Assembly (NCBI GenBank): GCA_020438355.1 | Contig: JAGQUT010000006.1 | Coordinates: forward strand, 88,817 to 152,816 | Direction of reading: 5' to 3' | Length of the DNA: 64,000 bases | From: Solirubrobacterales bacterium | GTDB taxonomy: Bacteria > Actinomycetota > Thermoleophilia > Solirubrobacterales > 70-9 | Shown here: piece by piece, positions 6,489 through 15,497 of the stretch | How the letters are laid out: each line of letters begins with the position of its first letter | Position numbering within the stretch: the first letter of the stretch is position 1 | The notes under the pieces: generated by a model | Seen by the model: only the letters and a program-made list of their open reading frames with translations | The model's database searches: none | What the model was told of the DNA's origin: nothing | Translations under genes and position numbers: made by a program

Positions 6489-8395
6489 AAGGCACCACGC
6501 ATCAGCGGGTGGATCCGGCAGAAGAAGGTGTAGGTCCCCTTCGGCAGGGTCTTGGGTGTAGACCACTCCGTGTAGCCCACGGTCGGGGCCAGGCCCGGAC
6601 CCATCTGGCCTGACTCGAACTGGAACTCGCCGTCCGGAATCGGGTAGGAGATACCGGTCGACTTGTTACACGGCGTCTTGCAGGAAGTGAGCGAGTGCCA
6701 GACCTCGTTCTGGATGTCGTAATCCGAGAGCTTGAAGGTGAATGACTGGCCCTGGTTGACCACCGGGGGACGGCCAAGCGCGCCCGGCAGCCGGAAGTCG
6801 GCTCCGTTGTAAACGTAGTCACTGATCGTGAAGGGGCCACCGCCGAACTGGCCGTCCGGGAGCTTGGTCGGATCGGGTCCGACCAGTTTCGAGCCGTTCT
6901 TGCCGGTCTCGCCGCCGTAGTCCTCGTTTTCCTTCAAATGACCATGGTTGAGAACACCCCTGGTGTCGACCTTGGTCACGTACGGGTTGGGCGCGGTGGT
7001 CGGATCGGGCGGATTCGGGACGTCATCCATTTCGTTATCCCGGGCCCAGTAGACGATGTTAATCCCCATCGACTCGGGCCAGGAAGCGATCTTCGTCTCG
7101 TAGGTCGTCTGTAGCTCCAGCTTGTCCCCGGCCTGCACCCGGACCGTCCAGTCAGGTTCGGTGCTGTACATCGCCATGTCCCAGGAGATCGGGCCGCGAG
7201 GGTCGAAGTACTTCGCTTCCGAGTTGAAAAGGTGGACCCGGTTGCCATCGTCGACCTGGGGCTGGGTGGCCCGGCACGCCGCGTCCTTCTTGCGCTCCGT
7301 GTTGTCCTTCGCCAGGACCTTGTCGAGCTTCGACTTGTTGGTCGCCTTGACGCTGTTGATGCTGGCGATCCTCTTCGAGTTCGCCTTCTTCTTGCGCTTG
7401 ATCTTGCTCAACTGCTTCCGGGCGCCCTGATTGTCCGGGTTCTTCCTGACCATCCGGGCGACCTTCTTCTGGGCCCGGGTCAGGCGACTGTTGCTCTTCT
7501 TGAGGCGCTTGATCTTCTTCGAATAGCCAGCCTGCTTCTTCCTCAGGGGCGCAAGCTCGTCCTCGTAGGAGATCCGCTCGGGACAGTTCGGCCCCGCGTA
7601 AGTGGCTCCGGTCCGGCGCAAATAAAGGTTGGTAGAAAGTCCGCCGGTGTGGACGTGGCCGGTGGTGTGGAGGAGGACACCGTCCTGGGGGATGGTCTTG
7701 ACGTTCTTCTGGACCCCGGGCGGGTAAGCATTCGGTGCGTCCTCCGGATAGGTGAACTCGCCGTCTGCTCCACCGCTGTCGCGCCAGACATCGAAGACCG
7801 GGTAGATGCCGCTCTGAACGTCCATCCAGATCGGCCGCGCCCTCACGATGTCCTGTGCTTCCGGAGCAGTATCAGGGATGAAGTCGAGCGTGTACTCGAA
7901 GTAGAGGACCATCGCCTGCGGGGTCAGGTTGTGGATCATGTCGTTGAGGATCCAGCCGTGATTGGTCTGGTACCTGTAGCCGTACCCGTCGGGCAGATCT
8001 AGGATGGTCTTCTCCTCGCCGGTGGCGTAGAAGAGGTCGCCGGTCGTCTGGTTGTTCCAGACTCCGTGATGGAACATGACCTTGCTCGATTCTGGGATGG
8101 TCCCGTCTTCGTAAACGAGGTCAGGCTTGATCCGGGTGATCCACCCGTTCACACCCGGGCGGGAAGCGCCGGTAATCGGGCGGAAGGCGATCCTGTTCTG
8201 GCCCGGAGTGACCTGGACTGGCCCGAGGCGGTAGGTGGTCCGCTGGGCTCCGTTAGGCAGCGCCTCGGTGTAGACGACCTGGGCACTTGCCGATGAGGTT
8301 ACGTACATCGATGCCAGCAGAGCGGCAACCAGGACGACTCCCGAAACAAGCGCGCCCAAGCGCGAATCTGTAACTGCGGTCCTGCCGGTTCCCAT
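6476..8395 (-). CDS. Secreted copper-type protein: PHM-like motifs plus C-terminal cupredoxin (paralog 1)
   Basis: 639 residues with a signal peptide ending near SSASAQ. The first half has KVMFHHGVW (His-His at 109-110), a MIHNLTPQAMVLYFEYTLDFIP segment and GHVHTGGLSTNLYLRR. That order of HH, H, HxH motifs recalls copper type II ascorbate-dependent monooxygenases (PHM/DBH). A Lys/Arg-rich coiled insertion of roughly 95 residues lies between two conserved cysteines. The end, VWHSLTSCKTPC ... YTFFCRIHPLMRGAF, supplies the His, Cys, His, Met ligands of a type 1 copper cupredoxin. Start is the ATG with GGGAGA upstream; the longer frame to 8557 lacks a ribosome site. Paralog of the gene at 10861. 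Function unproven; a copper oxidase or monooxygenase is the best inference. Confidence 0.75.
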   Translation of the reverse strand: MGTGRTAVTDSRLGALVSGVVLVAALLASMYVTSSASAQVVYTEALPNGAQRTTYRLGPVQVTPGQNRIAFRPITGASRPGVNGWITRIKPDLVYEDGTIPESSKVMFHHGVWNNQTTGDLFYATGEEKTILDLPDGYGYRYQTNHGWILNDMIHNLTPQAMVLYFEYTLDFIPDTAPEAQDIVRARPIWMDVQSGIYPVFDVWRDSGGADGEFTYPEDAPNAYPPGVQKNVKTIPQDGVLLHTTGHVHTGGLSTNLYLRRTGATYAGPNCPERISYEDELAPLRKKQAGYSKKIKRLKKSNSRLTRAQKKVARMVRKNPDNQGARKQLSKIKRKKKANSKRIASINSVKATNKSKLDKVLAKDNTERKKDAACRATQPQVDDGNRVHLFNSEAKYFDPRGPISWDMAMYSTEPDWTVRVQAGDKLELQTTYETKIASWPESMGINIVYWARDNEMDDVPNPPDPTTAPNPYVTKVDTRGVLNHGHLKENEDYGGETGKNGSKLVGPDPTKLPDGQFGGGPFTISDYVYNGADFRLPGALGRPPVVNQGQSFTFKLSDYDIQNEVWHSLTSCKTPCNKSTGISYPIPDGEFQFESGQMGPGLAPTVGYTEWSTPKTLPKGTYTFFCRIHPLMRGAFRVQ

Positions 8396-8483
8396 CAGAA
8401 TCTCCCGTCCCCTCGAATAACGACAGTACAAAAGGTACCCCACATCCCGGAAACCGGCCGGTTGAACCCGGTCGGAAGCCGAT

Positions 8484-10055
8484 TTACCAGGTGTCGACGA
8501 AGCGATGGGCGGAAGGTTCCCCTGTCCGCTCGGGCGCCGCTTCCAGCGTGCTCGCAATTACTTGCCGGGTCTCGGCAGGGTCGATCACGTCGTCGATCTC
8601 GAAGAGTTGCGCCGCGTTCATCGCCCTCGCGTTCTGCTCTGCCATGGCGGTCATTTCACGCACCCGCCGTTCACGTTCCTCTTCGTCCTCGATCGCCTCG
8701 AGGTCCTTCCTCATCGCCAGACGCACCGCTCCTTCGAGACCCATCGGCCCGAGGTGAGCGGCCGGCCAGGCCACGGTGAGAAGCGGTTCCCAGAGGCTGC
8801 CGCCGACCATCGCCTGGGCGCCGAGCCCATAGGCCCGTCGAATCACGACCGAAATCAGGGGAACAGTCAGTGCGGCGCCCGCAACGAGCAGGCGCGATGT
8901 GTGCCTGACCAGAGCCGTTTTCTCGTACTCGGGTCCGACCATGAAACCGGGAGTGTCCACCAGGGAGATCACCGGCAGGCCGAAGGTCTCGCAGAGCTGA
9001 AGGAAACGGGCCGCCTTGTCGGCGGAGTCGCTGGTGATCGTGCCCGCCATGTGACGGGAGTCGTTGGCGATGATGCCGACCGGCCGCCCCTCGATGCGGG
9101 CCAGTGCAGTGACCATCTCGGGGGCAAACTTCTCCCGGAGGATCGTGACCGACCCGGGATCGGCCACCGAGTCGATGACCGGTCGCACATCAAAGGCCCG
9201 CCGCTCACGCTCCGGCACCATCTCCCGGAGGGGCTTCTGGTCCGGCTCATCTCCGCTCCAGTCGAGGCGGCCCTGGAAGTAGCCGATCAGCTTCTTGGCC
9301 GCCTCGACCGCTTCCGCCTCGTCGGCGACCACGATGTCGAGTACTCCGTTCGGCTCCTGAACGGAAACCGGCCCCACGTCATCCGGTTCGACGTCACCGA
9401 GGCCGCCACCGGCAATCATCGCCGGACCTCCCATGCCCAGCGATGAATCCTCGGTGGCGACGATCAGGTCCGCGCAGCCGGCGATGACCGCGTTGCCGGC
9501 GAAACACCGGCCCTTGACGATTGCGACCCGTGGTACGACGCCGGAGAGCTTCGCCCACAGCGCGAAAGCGCGGACCTGGAGGGCGGAAACAACCGGGAAG
9601 TCGGTATCTCCGGGCCGTCCGCCGCCTCCCTCGGCGAAGAAGATCGTCGGCAGCTTCATCTTCTCGATCAGCTCGAACAGGCGGTCCTTCTTCAGGTGGC
9701 CGATCGCGCCCTGGGTGCCGGCCAGGACGGTGTAGTCATAGGAGAGCACCGCGCAGCGGGCGTCATCTCCGAACAGGGTGCCATTGACGCTGGCCGTTCC
9801 GGCGATCAGGCCGTCACCGGGGGTACGGCTGATCAGGTCATCGGTGTCGAACCTCGCTCGCTGGGCGGCGATCGCATGACGGCCGTACTCGACAAAACTT
9901 CCCGGATCGACCAGGTCGTCGAGGTTCTCCCTGGCGGTCCGACCGCCCCTTAGGTGCCGCTTTGCCACGGCTTCCGGGCGGCCCTCATCAAGTGTGAGTT
10001 CGCGGCGACGCCGCAACTCGGCCAGGTCCGGTCTGTCTTCAGGGGTATGCGACAT
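8484..10055 (-). CDS. Acyl-CoA carboxylase carboxyltransferase (beta) subunit
   Basis: 523 residues of the crotonase-fold carboxyltransferase family (acetyl/propionyl/methylcrotonyl-CoA carboxylase beta). Visible are GDGLIAGTASVNG, YDYTVLAGTQGAIGHLKKDRLFELIEKM, FFAEGGGGRPGDTD, GRCFAGNAVIAGCADLIVATEDSSLGMGGPAMIAGGGLG and LVDTPGFMVGPEYEKTALVRHTSRLL. It transfers CO2 from carboxybiotin to an acyl-CoA. No biotin carboxylase or BCCP gene is adjacent, so it must partner with a subunit encoded elsewhere. The exact acyl-CoA cannot be assigned from sequence alone. Confidence 0.93.
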   Translation of the reverse strand: MSHTPEDRPDLAELRRRRELTLDEGRPEAVAKRHLRGGRTARENLDDLVDPGSFVEYGRHAIAAQRARFDTDDLISRTPGDGLIAGTASVNGTLFGDDARCAVLSYDYTVLAGTQGAIGHLKKDRLFELIEKMKLPTIFFAEGGGGRPGDTDFPVVSALQVRAFALWAKLSGVVPRVAIVKGRCFAGNAVIAGCADLIVATEDSSLGMGGPAMIAGGGLGDVEPDDVGPVSVQEPNGVLDIVVADEAEAVEAAKKLIGYFQGRLDWSGDEPDQKPLREMVPERERRAFDVRPVIDSVADPGSVTILREKFAPEMVTALARIEGRPVGIIANDSRHMAGTITSDSADKAARFLQLCETFGLPVISLVDTPGFMVGPEYEKTALVRHTSRLLVAGAALTVPLISVVIRRAYGLGAQAMVGGSLWEPLLTVAWPAAHLGPMGLEGAVRLAMRKDLEAIEDEEERERRVREMTAMAEQNARAMNAAQLFEIDDVIDPAETRQVIASTLEAAPERTGEPSAHRFVDTW

Positions 10056-10182
10056 TCGCGAAACCTGTCACATCGGCCAACGGAACGCGTCCCCGAAGCC
10101 GTTCTGCGGAGAGACATTCCCGGCATTCGTTGCGGGCAGAGTTGATATGCGTCATGATGTCCGCCTGATGGGAGGGACTGGA

Positions 10183-10860
10183 ATGAGAATTGCACTGGGG
10201 ATTCTGGCTGCGCTGGCGTCCTTCGGACTGATCGCATCATCGGCAAACGCCGGCGCGACGATCCAGTCGGATCCGAATGCCTACGACTACCTGCCGGGAC
10301 CGTTCGTACAGGACCTGGGTGAGACCGCGACCTTCGACAACTCGCAGTCGTCGGCGCTTCATGACGTGAAAGCGACAGGCAGGGGGCCCGACGGTGGTCC
10401 GCTCTTCTACTCGAATTTGATCCCCGGTGGGCAGACCACACCGGTGAAGGGCACCGAGTATCTCGCTGCCGGCACCTACCCGTTTTTCTGCACCATCCAC
10501 GGATCCGCGATGAGCGGTGAGCTCGTCATTGACGGTTCGAAGGGAACGATCGTGTCGCGGCCTTCGGTAAAGGCCATAATCCTGAACCAGCGCCTGAAGA
10601 AGGTCCGGAAGTCCGGTGTTCGGGTCAAGGTCACGGCAAAGACGGCCAGCAGCAGGGTCGCGGTGGCAGCCCGCAAGGGTGGCGCACTTCTCGGTATCAA
10701 GCGTGGTCTCAACTTCACCGCCGGACAAAGCCGCACCCTGACCATTCCCCTGACAAAGGCCGGCAGGAAGGCAATCAGCAAGGGCAAGGTAGTCAAGATC
10801 TCAGTCAAGGCAACTGTCGAGTTCGGCAAGCCTTCGACCGCAAACCGAAAGGTCCGCTAG
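10183..10860 (+). CDS. Secreted small cupredoxin (plastocyanin-like) with basic C-terminal beta domain
   Basis: 225 residues. Signal peptide MRIALGILAALASFGLIASSANA, then a single cupredoxin domain with ligands in ALHDVKA (His) and YPFFCTIHGSAMSG (Cys, His, Met), the type 1 copper pattern. The last ~90 residues form a Lys/Arg-rich domain seen in other secreted proteins of this lineage. GGAGGG precedes the ATG at 10183; the in-frame ATG at 10150 and upstream starts lack one. The TAG is followed directly by the ATG of the large copper protein (TAGATG), so the two are one operon. Likely a soluble electron carrier for that protein (inference). Confidence 0.85.
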   Translation: MRIALGILAALASFGLIASSANAGATIQSDPNAYDYLPGPFVQDLGETATFDNSQSSALHDVKATGRGPDGGPLFYSNLIPGGQTTPVKGTEYLAAGTYPFFCTIHGSAMSGELVIDGSKGTIVSRPSVKAIILNQRLKKVRKSGVRVKVTAKTASSRVAVAARKGGALLGIKRGLNFTAGQSRTLTIPLTKAGRKAISKGKVVKISVKATVEFGKPSTANRKVR

Positions 10861-12540
10861 ATGAACTCCCGCCGCATCGCGGCCGTACTGGTCGCCCTTG
10901 CGGCGGTCCTCGTCCTTCCCCAGTCAGCCTCGGCACTCCTGCCGAAGACCTCCGTCACCTATCTCGACAACGGTGTCGAGAGAACGACCTACCGGATCGG
11001 TCCGCTTAACGTGACGCCCGGCCAGAACCGGATTGCCTTCAGGCCGGTCTCCGGACTCGAGAAGCCCGGCGAGGACGGCTGGATTACCCGCCTGAAGCCG
11101 GACCTGGTCGAGGAGGACGGCTCGATCCCGCTTTCGAGCAAGGTGATGTTCCACCACGGGGTCTGGCTCAACTTCTCCCGGACCGATGCTACCTCAGGTG
11201 GCCAGGAGCGTTTCTATGCGACCGGGGAGGAAAAGACGATCACCTCCTTCCCCAAGGGTTACGGCTACGAGTACAAGGCCTCTGATGTGTGGGTCCTGAA
11301 CCACATGATCCACAACCTGACCCCCGAGGCGATGACGCTCTACGCGACCTACACAGTCGATTTCATCCCGGCCGACTCCCCGGCGGCGGAATCGATGAAG
11401 CCGGTCACCCCGATCTGGATGGATGTCGACAACGGCAGCCTCTATCCGGTCTTCGACGTCTGGCGCGACAGCGGTGGAAAGGACGGCAAGTTCACCTTCC
11501 CCGATGATGCCGACAACCCTTATCCCTCCGGTGAAGCGAAGAACCGCTGGACAGTCGACCGGGACGGAGTACTGCTGGCAACGGCCGGGCACGTTCACAC
11601 CGGCGGTCTGTACACCGATCTCTACCTCCAGCGACCGGGGGCGAAGTACTCGGGCCCGACCTGCCCGAAGGTCAAGACTCCGAAGCTCAGGAAGCTCAAG
11701 GGCTTGAGCGGCAAGGCCAGACAGCGCGCTGCCAGGGCAAACGCCAAGGCCCGCCAGAAGTACAAGGCGCAGGTCCGGAAGCGGGATGCCTGCCTCGAGA
11801 CAAAGCCGAGCGTGAAGGGAAGCAAGGTGCACCTCTTCCGTTCCAGGGCCAAGTACTACGAGCCGGCCGGGCCGGTTTCCTGGGACATGGCGATGTACGG
11901 AACCCCCGAGGACTGGAAGGTGGAAGTCAAGGAGGGGGACGTGCTCTCGACGACGGCCACCTATGAGACGAAGCTCGCCTCGTGGCCCGAGTCGATGGGG
12001 ATCATGGTCGTCTACATGGCCGAGAACGAGAAGGGCAACAACCCTTACCGCAAGCGGGTCAACTTCAAGGGCACCGTAAATCACGGCCCCTACAAGGAAA
12101 ACCGGGATCACGGTGGGGGACTGCCGCTGGTCGGCCCCGACCCGACGAAGCTACCCGACGGTGCTGCCGGTGATGACAACCCCCTGATCATCAGCGATTT
12201 CGTCTACAACGGAGCGGACTTCCGCCTGCCCGGAGCGCTCGGTCGCCCGCCGGTGGTCAAGGAAGGGAAAAGCCTGACCTTCAAGATCTCCGATTCGGAC
12301 GTGAGCCAGGAGATGTGGCATTCCCTGACCTCCTGCAAGACCCCCTGTAACCGGTCGACCGGTATCGCTTACCCGATCGCCGATGGCGAGTTCCAGTTCG
12401 AGTCAGGCCAGATGGGTGTAGGGGGAGCGCCGACCGTCGAACGCACCACCTGGAAGACGCCGGCCTCGCTGCCGAGAGGCACCTACACCTTCTTCTGCCG
12501 GGTCCACCCGCTGATGCGCGGCGCTTTCAGGGTCAAGTAG
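10861..12540 (+). CDS. Secreted copper-type protein: PHM-like motifs plus C-terminal cupredoxin (paralog 2)
   Basis: 559 residues with signal peptide (to about SASA, residue 25). Candidate copper ligands in order: His98-His99 (VMFHHGVW), His148/His151 (LNHMIHNLTPEAM), His244 and His246 (GHVHTGGLYTDLYLQR), Met382/Met386, then the cupredoxin site His487 (MWHSLTSC), Cys546, His549 and Met552 (TFFCRVHPLM). The first set resembles the HH, H, HxH, M layout of PHM/DBH copper monooxygenases; this is motif-level inference. A basic insertion of about 40 residues sits between Cys268 and Cys311, much shorter than in paralog 1. Starts immediately after the cupredoxin stop codon. Confidence 0.78.
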   Translation: MNSRRIAAVLVALAAVLVLPQSASALLPKTSVTYLDNGVERTTYRIGPLNVTPGQNRIAFRPVSGLEKPGEDGWITRLKPDLVEEDGSIPLSSKVMFHHGVWLNFSRTDATSGGQERFYATGEEKTITSFPKGYGYEYKASDVWVLNHMIHNLTPEAMTLYATYTVDFIPADSPAAESMKPVTPIWMDVDNGSLYPVFDVWRDSGGKDGKFTFPDDADNPYPSGEAKNRWTVDRDGVLLATAGHVHTGGLYTDLYLQRPGAKYSGPTCPKVKTPKLRKLKGLSGKARQRAARANAKARQKYKAQVRKRDACLETKPSVKGSKVHLFRSRAKYYEPAGPVSWDMAMYGTPEDWKVEVKEGDVLSTTATYETKLASWPESMGIMVVYMAENEKGNNPYRKRVNFKGTVNHGPYKENRDHGGGLPLVGPDPTKLPDGAAGDDNPLIISDFVYNGADFRLPGALGRPPVVKEGKSLTFKISDSDVSQEMWHSLTSCKTPCNRSTGIAYPIADGEFQFESGQMGVGGAPTVERTTWKTPASLPRGTYTFFCRVHPLMRGAFRVK

Positions 12541-13123
12541 CGGATTCCCGGCTGCCCCCTTCGGCCGGGAAGCTCGCGAGGGCTTCGTACTCGGCTCCTT
12601 CCGGCTGAAGCCGGGACAGGTAGACGCTGACCGAAGCAGCAGAGAAGGTGATCGAAGGACTCACCGGAAGGCTTGAACCGGCCGGGTCAAAGCCTCGCCC
12701 GGTCCGGGCGCAGGTCAGGTGTGGCCGGTAGGGCCTGCCCTCGCTCCAGCCGAGCATCGCCTTCAGTTCGCGGGCCAGCCTCGACTGAAGGGAGAGCAGC
12801 TCCCCCCGGTCGTCATGAATGTCCAGCACGAGACTCCTGGGCCGTCTCTTGGGGAGCCAGGCCGGTGCGCCCAGGGCGAGACCCCTTACCGGAGAGATGC
12901 TTGATTCGGCCGCCGAGATGACCTCCTCGGTCTCGAACTCGTCCAGCTCTCCGAGGAAGGCCAGCGTGATGTGTGAATTTCGTGCCGGCACCACCCTGAG
13001 GCCCTGGGTGAACCGGGCGATGTGCCTGGCCCAGGCCTCGGCCTCGGCTCTCACTTCTGCGGGAGGGTCCAGGGCAACGAAGATCCTCTGGCCCCGCGCC
13101 TTTCGCCCGTGGCCGCGGCTCAG
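12533..13123 (-). CDS. thpR: RNA 2',3'-cyclic phosphodiesterase (LigT/ThpR, 2H family), probable CTG start
   Basis: 2H phosphoesterase that opens 2',3'-cyclic phosphodiester RNA ends and in vitro ligates tRNA halves. The two HxT motifs are SHITLAFLG (His51) and RPHLTCAR (His135) in the 196-residue form. The first conserved strand, RIFVALDPPAEVRAEAEAW, is encoded upstream of the first ATG/GTG-type start (GTG at 13054), which would remove it. A CTG at 13123 overlaps the upstream gene's TGA as CTGA and is preceded by GGGAGGT at six bases, a strong ribosome site, so I place the start there. Convergent overlap of 8 bp with the copper-protein gene. Coupled to the saccharopine-dehydrogenase-like gene. 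Confidence 0.88.
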   Translation of the reverse strand: MSRGHGRKARGQRIFVALDPPAEVRAEAEAWARHIARFTQGLRVVPARNSHITLAFLGELDEFETEEVISAAESSISPVRGLALGAPAWLPKRRPRSLVLDIHDDRGELLSLQSRLARELKAMLGWSEGRPYRPHLTCARTGRGFDPAGSSLPVSPSITFSAASVSVYLSRLQPEGAEYEALASFPAEGGSRESAT

Positions 13124-14238
13124 GAGCTGACCTCCCAGACCAGCCCGAAGCGCTCGAAACCTGAAAGGAAATCCTGCGGGTCGAATGCTGTCGCGGGGGC
13201 GAGAGCGCCGGTGCCGGAAACCTCTCCACGCGAAGCGCGGATCGCCCCTTCCACGATGAGGCCGGCGGTCAGGCCGTAGACGTCCGTTCCTGTGAGCGTC
13301 CCTTTCGCGGTGTGCCGGGCCGAACTCACCTCACAACCGATCACGAAATTTTCGGCTGTTCGCGCATCGGCTTCAGCCCCTTCCGGGAGCGCGGAGATCG
13401 CCTTCGACATCAGGTTCCGAAGCGGGGTCCGCATGGCGATGCCCAGCCCTCTTGCGACCGTCGGCATCACCGCCTGGCTCAGGGCGTTGGGGGCGAATGA
13501 GGAAACGGTCAGCCCGGTCTCGACCGTCCTGGGCGAAAGGTGTTCCGGCACGGTGATGTGCTCGGCCGAGGGGTAATGCATCATCTTCTGGATTCCGAGG
13601 GCACCGCCGAAGTCGAAATCAGGCCTCCCGACAGACTGCGGAGCCGGCCGGAGCGCGCGCTCACGCCACTCGACGTCCCCGCCCTTGATCATCTCGATTC
13701 CGGATCGCATAGTGCCCTGGCTGGGCTGGAAGGGCGCGTGGTAGCCGAGCCTCACCTTGTCGACCTGTTCTCCTTCCGGCAGGCCAGCCGCGGTCAGCGA
13801 TGCGAGCATGTCTCCGGGCACGTAGTCGAAGCCCATCGCCGGAATCACGGGCGAACCGGCCTTGACCGCCAGGGGGCCGTAATGCTCGAAGGCCCGCCTG
13901 ATGAAGTCCTGTTCCCCGGTCGTGTCGAGGTAGGGAGTTCCGACTTCGACCGCGGCCGCGATCACGGGCTCACCGTGAAGGCTGAAAGGGCCGGCGCAAG
14001 TGATTACCGCAGAGCTGCGGGAGAAGAGCTCCCGGAGTCCGCGGCCGTCGGAATTGGCGACCGCCCTCACCTCCGGCCTCAGGTCATCTCCGAAGCTGTC
14101 CGCGAGGGCCTCCAGCTTCTCCTGGTTTCGGCCCGACACGATGAACGGCACGCCTCGCGATGCGAGTTCGGCGGCGACGAGGCGGCCGGTGTACCCGGTG
14201 GCTCCATAAACAGTGATCGGATCAGGCTCGGAGTTCAT
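13120..14238 (-). CDS. Saccharopine dehydrogenase-like / trans-acting enoyl reductase family protein
   Basis: About 372 residues from the ATG at 14238 (MNSEPDPITVYGATGYTG). The amino terminus is a Rossmann fold with VYGATGYTGRLVAAEL and the family continues with SGRNQEKLEAL, AVITCAGPFSLHGEPVIAAAVEVGTPYLDTTGE and GFDYVPGDM. This matches the saccharopine dehydrogenase NADP-binding family that includes mycobacterial trans-acting enoyl reductases. Such proteins are often misnamed lysine-pathway enzymes; a role in lipid or polyketide reduction is as likely. The frame extends to 14325 but that start has no ribosome site. Confidence 0.85.
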   Translation of the reverse strand: MNSEPDPITVYGATGYTGRLVAAELASRGVPFIVSGRNQEKLEALADSFGDDLRPEVRAVANSDGRGLRELFSRSSAVITCAGPFSLHGEPVIAAAVEVGTPYLDTTGEQDFIRRAFEHYGPLAVKAGSPVIPAMGFDYVPGDMLASLTAAGLPEGEQVDKVRLGYHAPFQPSQGTMRSGIEMIKGGDVEWRERALRPAPQSVGRPDFDFGGALGIQKMMHYPSAEHITVPEHLSPRTVETGLTVSSFAPNALSQAVMPTVARGLGIAMRTPLRNLMSKAISALPEGAEADARTAENFVIGCEVSSARHTAKGTLTGTDVYGLTAGLIVEGAIRASRGEVSGTGALAPATAFDPQDFLSGFERFGLVWEVSS

Positions 14239-14303
14239 GCCATGGATTCTCTCACCGATCAGTTTTCGGTTCCGGCGCCAGGCGGTAGGCTCTTGCCCGC
14301 CAG

Positions 14304-15485
14304 ATGCGTTCCCGGCTCTCGACACGTCGCAACCAGGAAGAGGGCTACGGAGTCTCCACTCTGGAGCTCTTCTTCGATCTGGTCTTTGTCTTTGCGATCA
14401 CCCAGGTCTCGCATCTCCTGCTGGAGCACCTGGACTGGCGCGGAGCACTCGAGGCGGGCCTGGTCCTGATGGTCGTCTGGTGGGCCTGGATGTACACGAC
14501 CTGGGTCACCAACGAGCTGGATCCCGACACCCTCCCCGTCCGGTTCCTGCTGCTGACGATCATGATGGCCAGCCTGCTGCTCGCTGTGGCCATCCCTGAA
14601 GCATTCGGATCGAAAGGCCTTCTTTTCGCGCTGTCTTACGTCTTCATCCAGTTGCTTCGCCAGTGGTTCCTGGCGTTCGTCGCTTCGCCCCCGGGGACCG
14701 ACGCGAGAAACCGGGCCCTGCACATCCTCACCTGGTTCTTCTTCTCAACTCCGTTCTGGATTGCAGGAGCATTTTTCGAGGGAGACACGCGACTTGCGAT
14801 CTGGCTGGTGGCGATGGGGATCGATGTGATCGCACCCTCGACCCTCTACTTCGTGCCCTGGCTCAAGAGCCTGAACTTCAACGACTGGAACCTCGGCAGC
14901 GGGCACTTTGCCGAGCGGTTCCAGCTGTTCACGATCATCGCCCTGGGCGAGACGATTGTTCTGACCGGGGCGACCACCGCGGATCTCGATTTCAACCTGA
15001 CGACAGCCCTCGCCTTCGCTGCGGCCTTCATCAGCACAGCCTGCCTCTGGTGGCTGTATTTCAACTACATGGCGACGATCCTCGAACGTGTTCTCGAGGA
15101 ATCCGAAAGCCGCACCGAAGTCGGCCGTGACATCTTCACCTACGGCCACATCCCGATAATCGCCGGGATCATCCTTTGCGCCGTCGGCGACGAGATCGTC
15201 CTCGCCCATCCGACCGAGTACCTGCACACGCCGGAACTCATGGCGCTTGTCGCCGGTCCGACCCTCTACCTGCTCGCCTATGTACCGATCCGCTGGAAGC
15301 TGACCCGTGGCCTGCCCTGGCGTCGGCTGGCTGGCGCAGCCGCCTGCGTCCTGGTCGGCGCCTTCTCCTGGCTTGTTCACCCCGTGGCGCTCGTCACGGC
15401 CGGGCTGCTGCTGCTCGTCCTGATCTCGGTGATAGCCCACGAGCATTTCCTGCGCATCCCCCGGGGAGACGTGGCAGAGCAGTAA
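14304..15485 (+). CDS. Low temperature requirement protein A (LtrA) family membrane protein
   Basis: 393 residues, about 11-12 hydrophobic segments. It starts with the LtrA signature LELFFDLVFVFAITQVSHLLLEHLDW and contains VVWWAWMYTTWVTNELDPD and FTIIALGETIVLTGATTADL, both characteristic of the family. LtrA was named from a Listeria mutant unable to grow in the cold; its biochemical role is unknown. It is divergent from the reductase gene with 65 bp between starts and is followed 12 bp later by an acyltransferase, so those two probably share a transcript. Confidence 0.92.
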   Translation: MRSRLSTRRNQEEGYGVSTLELFFDLVFVFAITQVSHLLLEHLDWRGALEAGLVLMVVWWAWMYTTWVTNELDPDTLPVRFLLLTIMMASLLLAVAIPEAFGSKGLLFALSYVFIQLLRQWFLAFVASPPGTDARNRALHILTWFFFSTPFWIAGAFFEGDTRLAIWLVAMGIDVIAPSTLYFVPWLKSLNFNDWNLGSGHFAERFQLFTIIALGETIVLTGATTADLDFNLTTALAFAAAFISTACLWWLYFNYMATILERVLEESESRTEVGRDIFTYGHIPIIAGIILCAVGDEIVLAHPTEYLHTPELMALVAGPTLYLLAYVPIRWKLTRGLPWRRLAGAAACVLVGAFSWLVHPVALVTAGLLLLVLISVIAHEHFLRIPRGDVAEQ

Positions 15486-15497
15486 ATTGCCGGGTTC

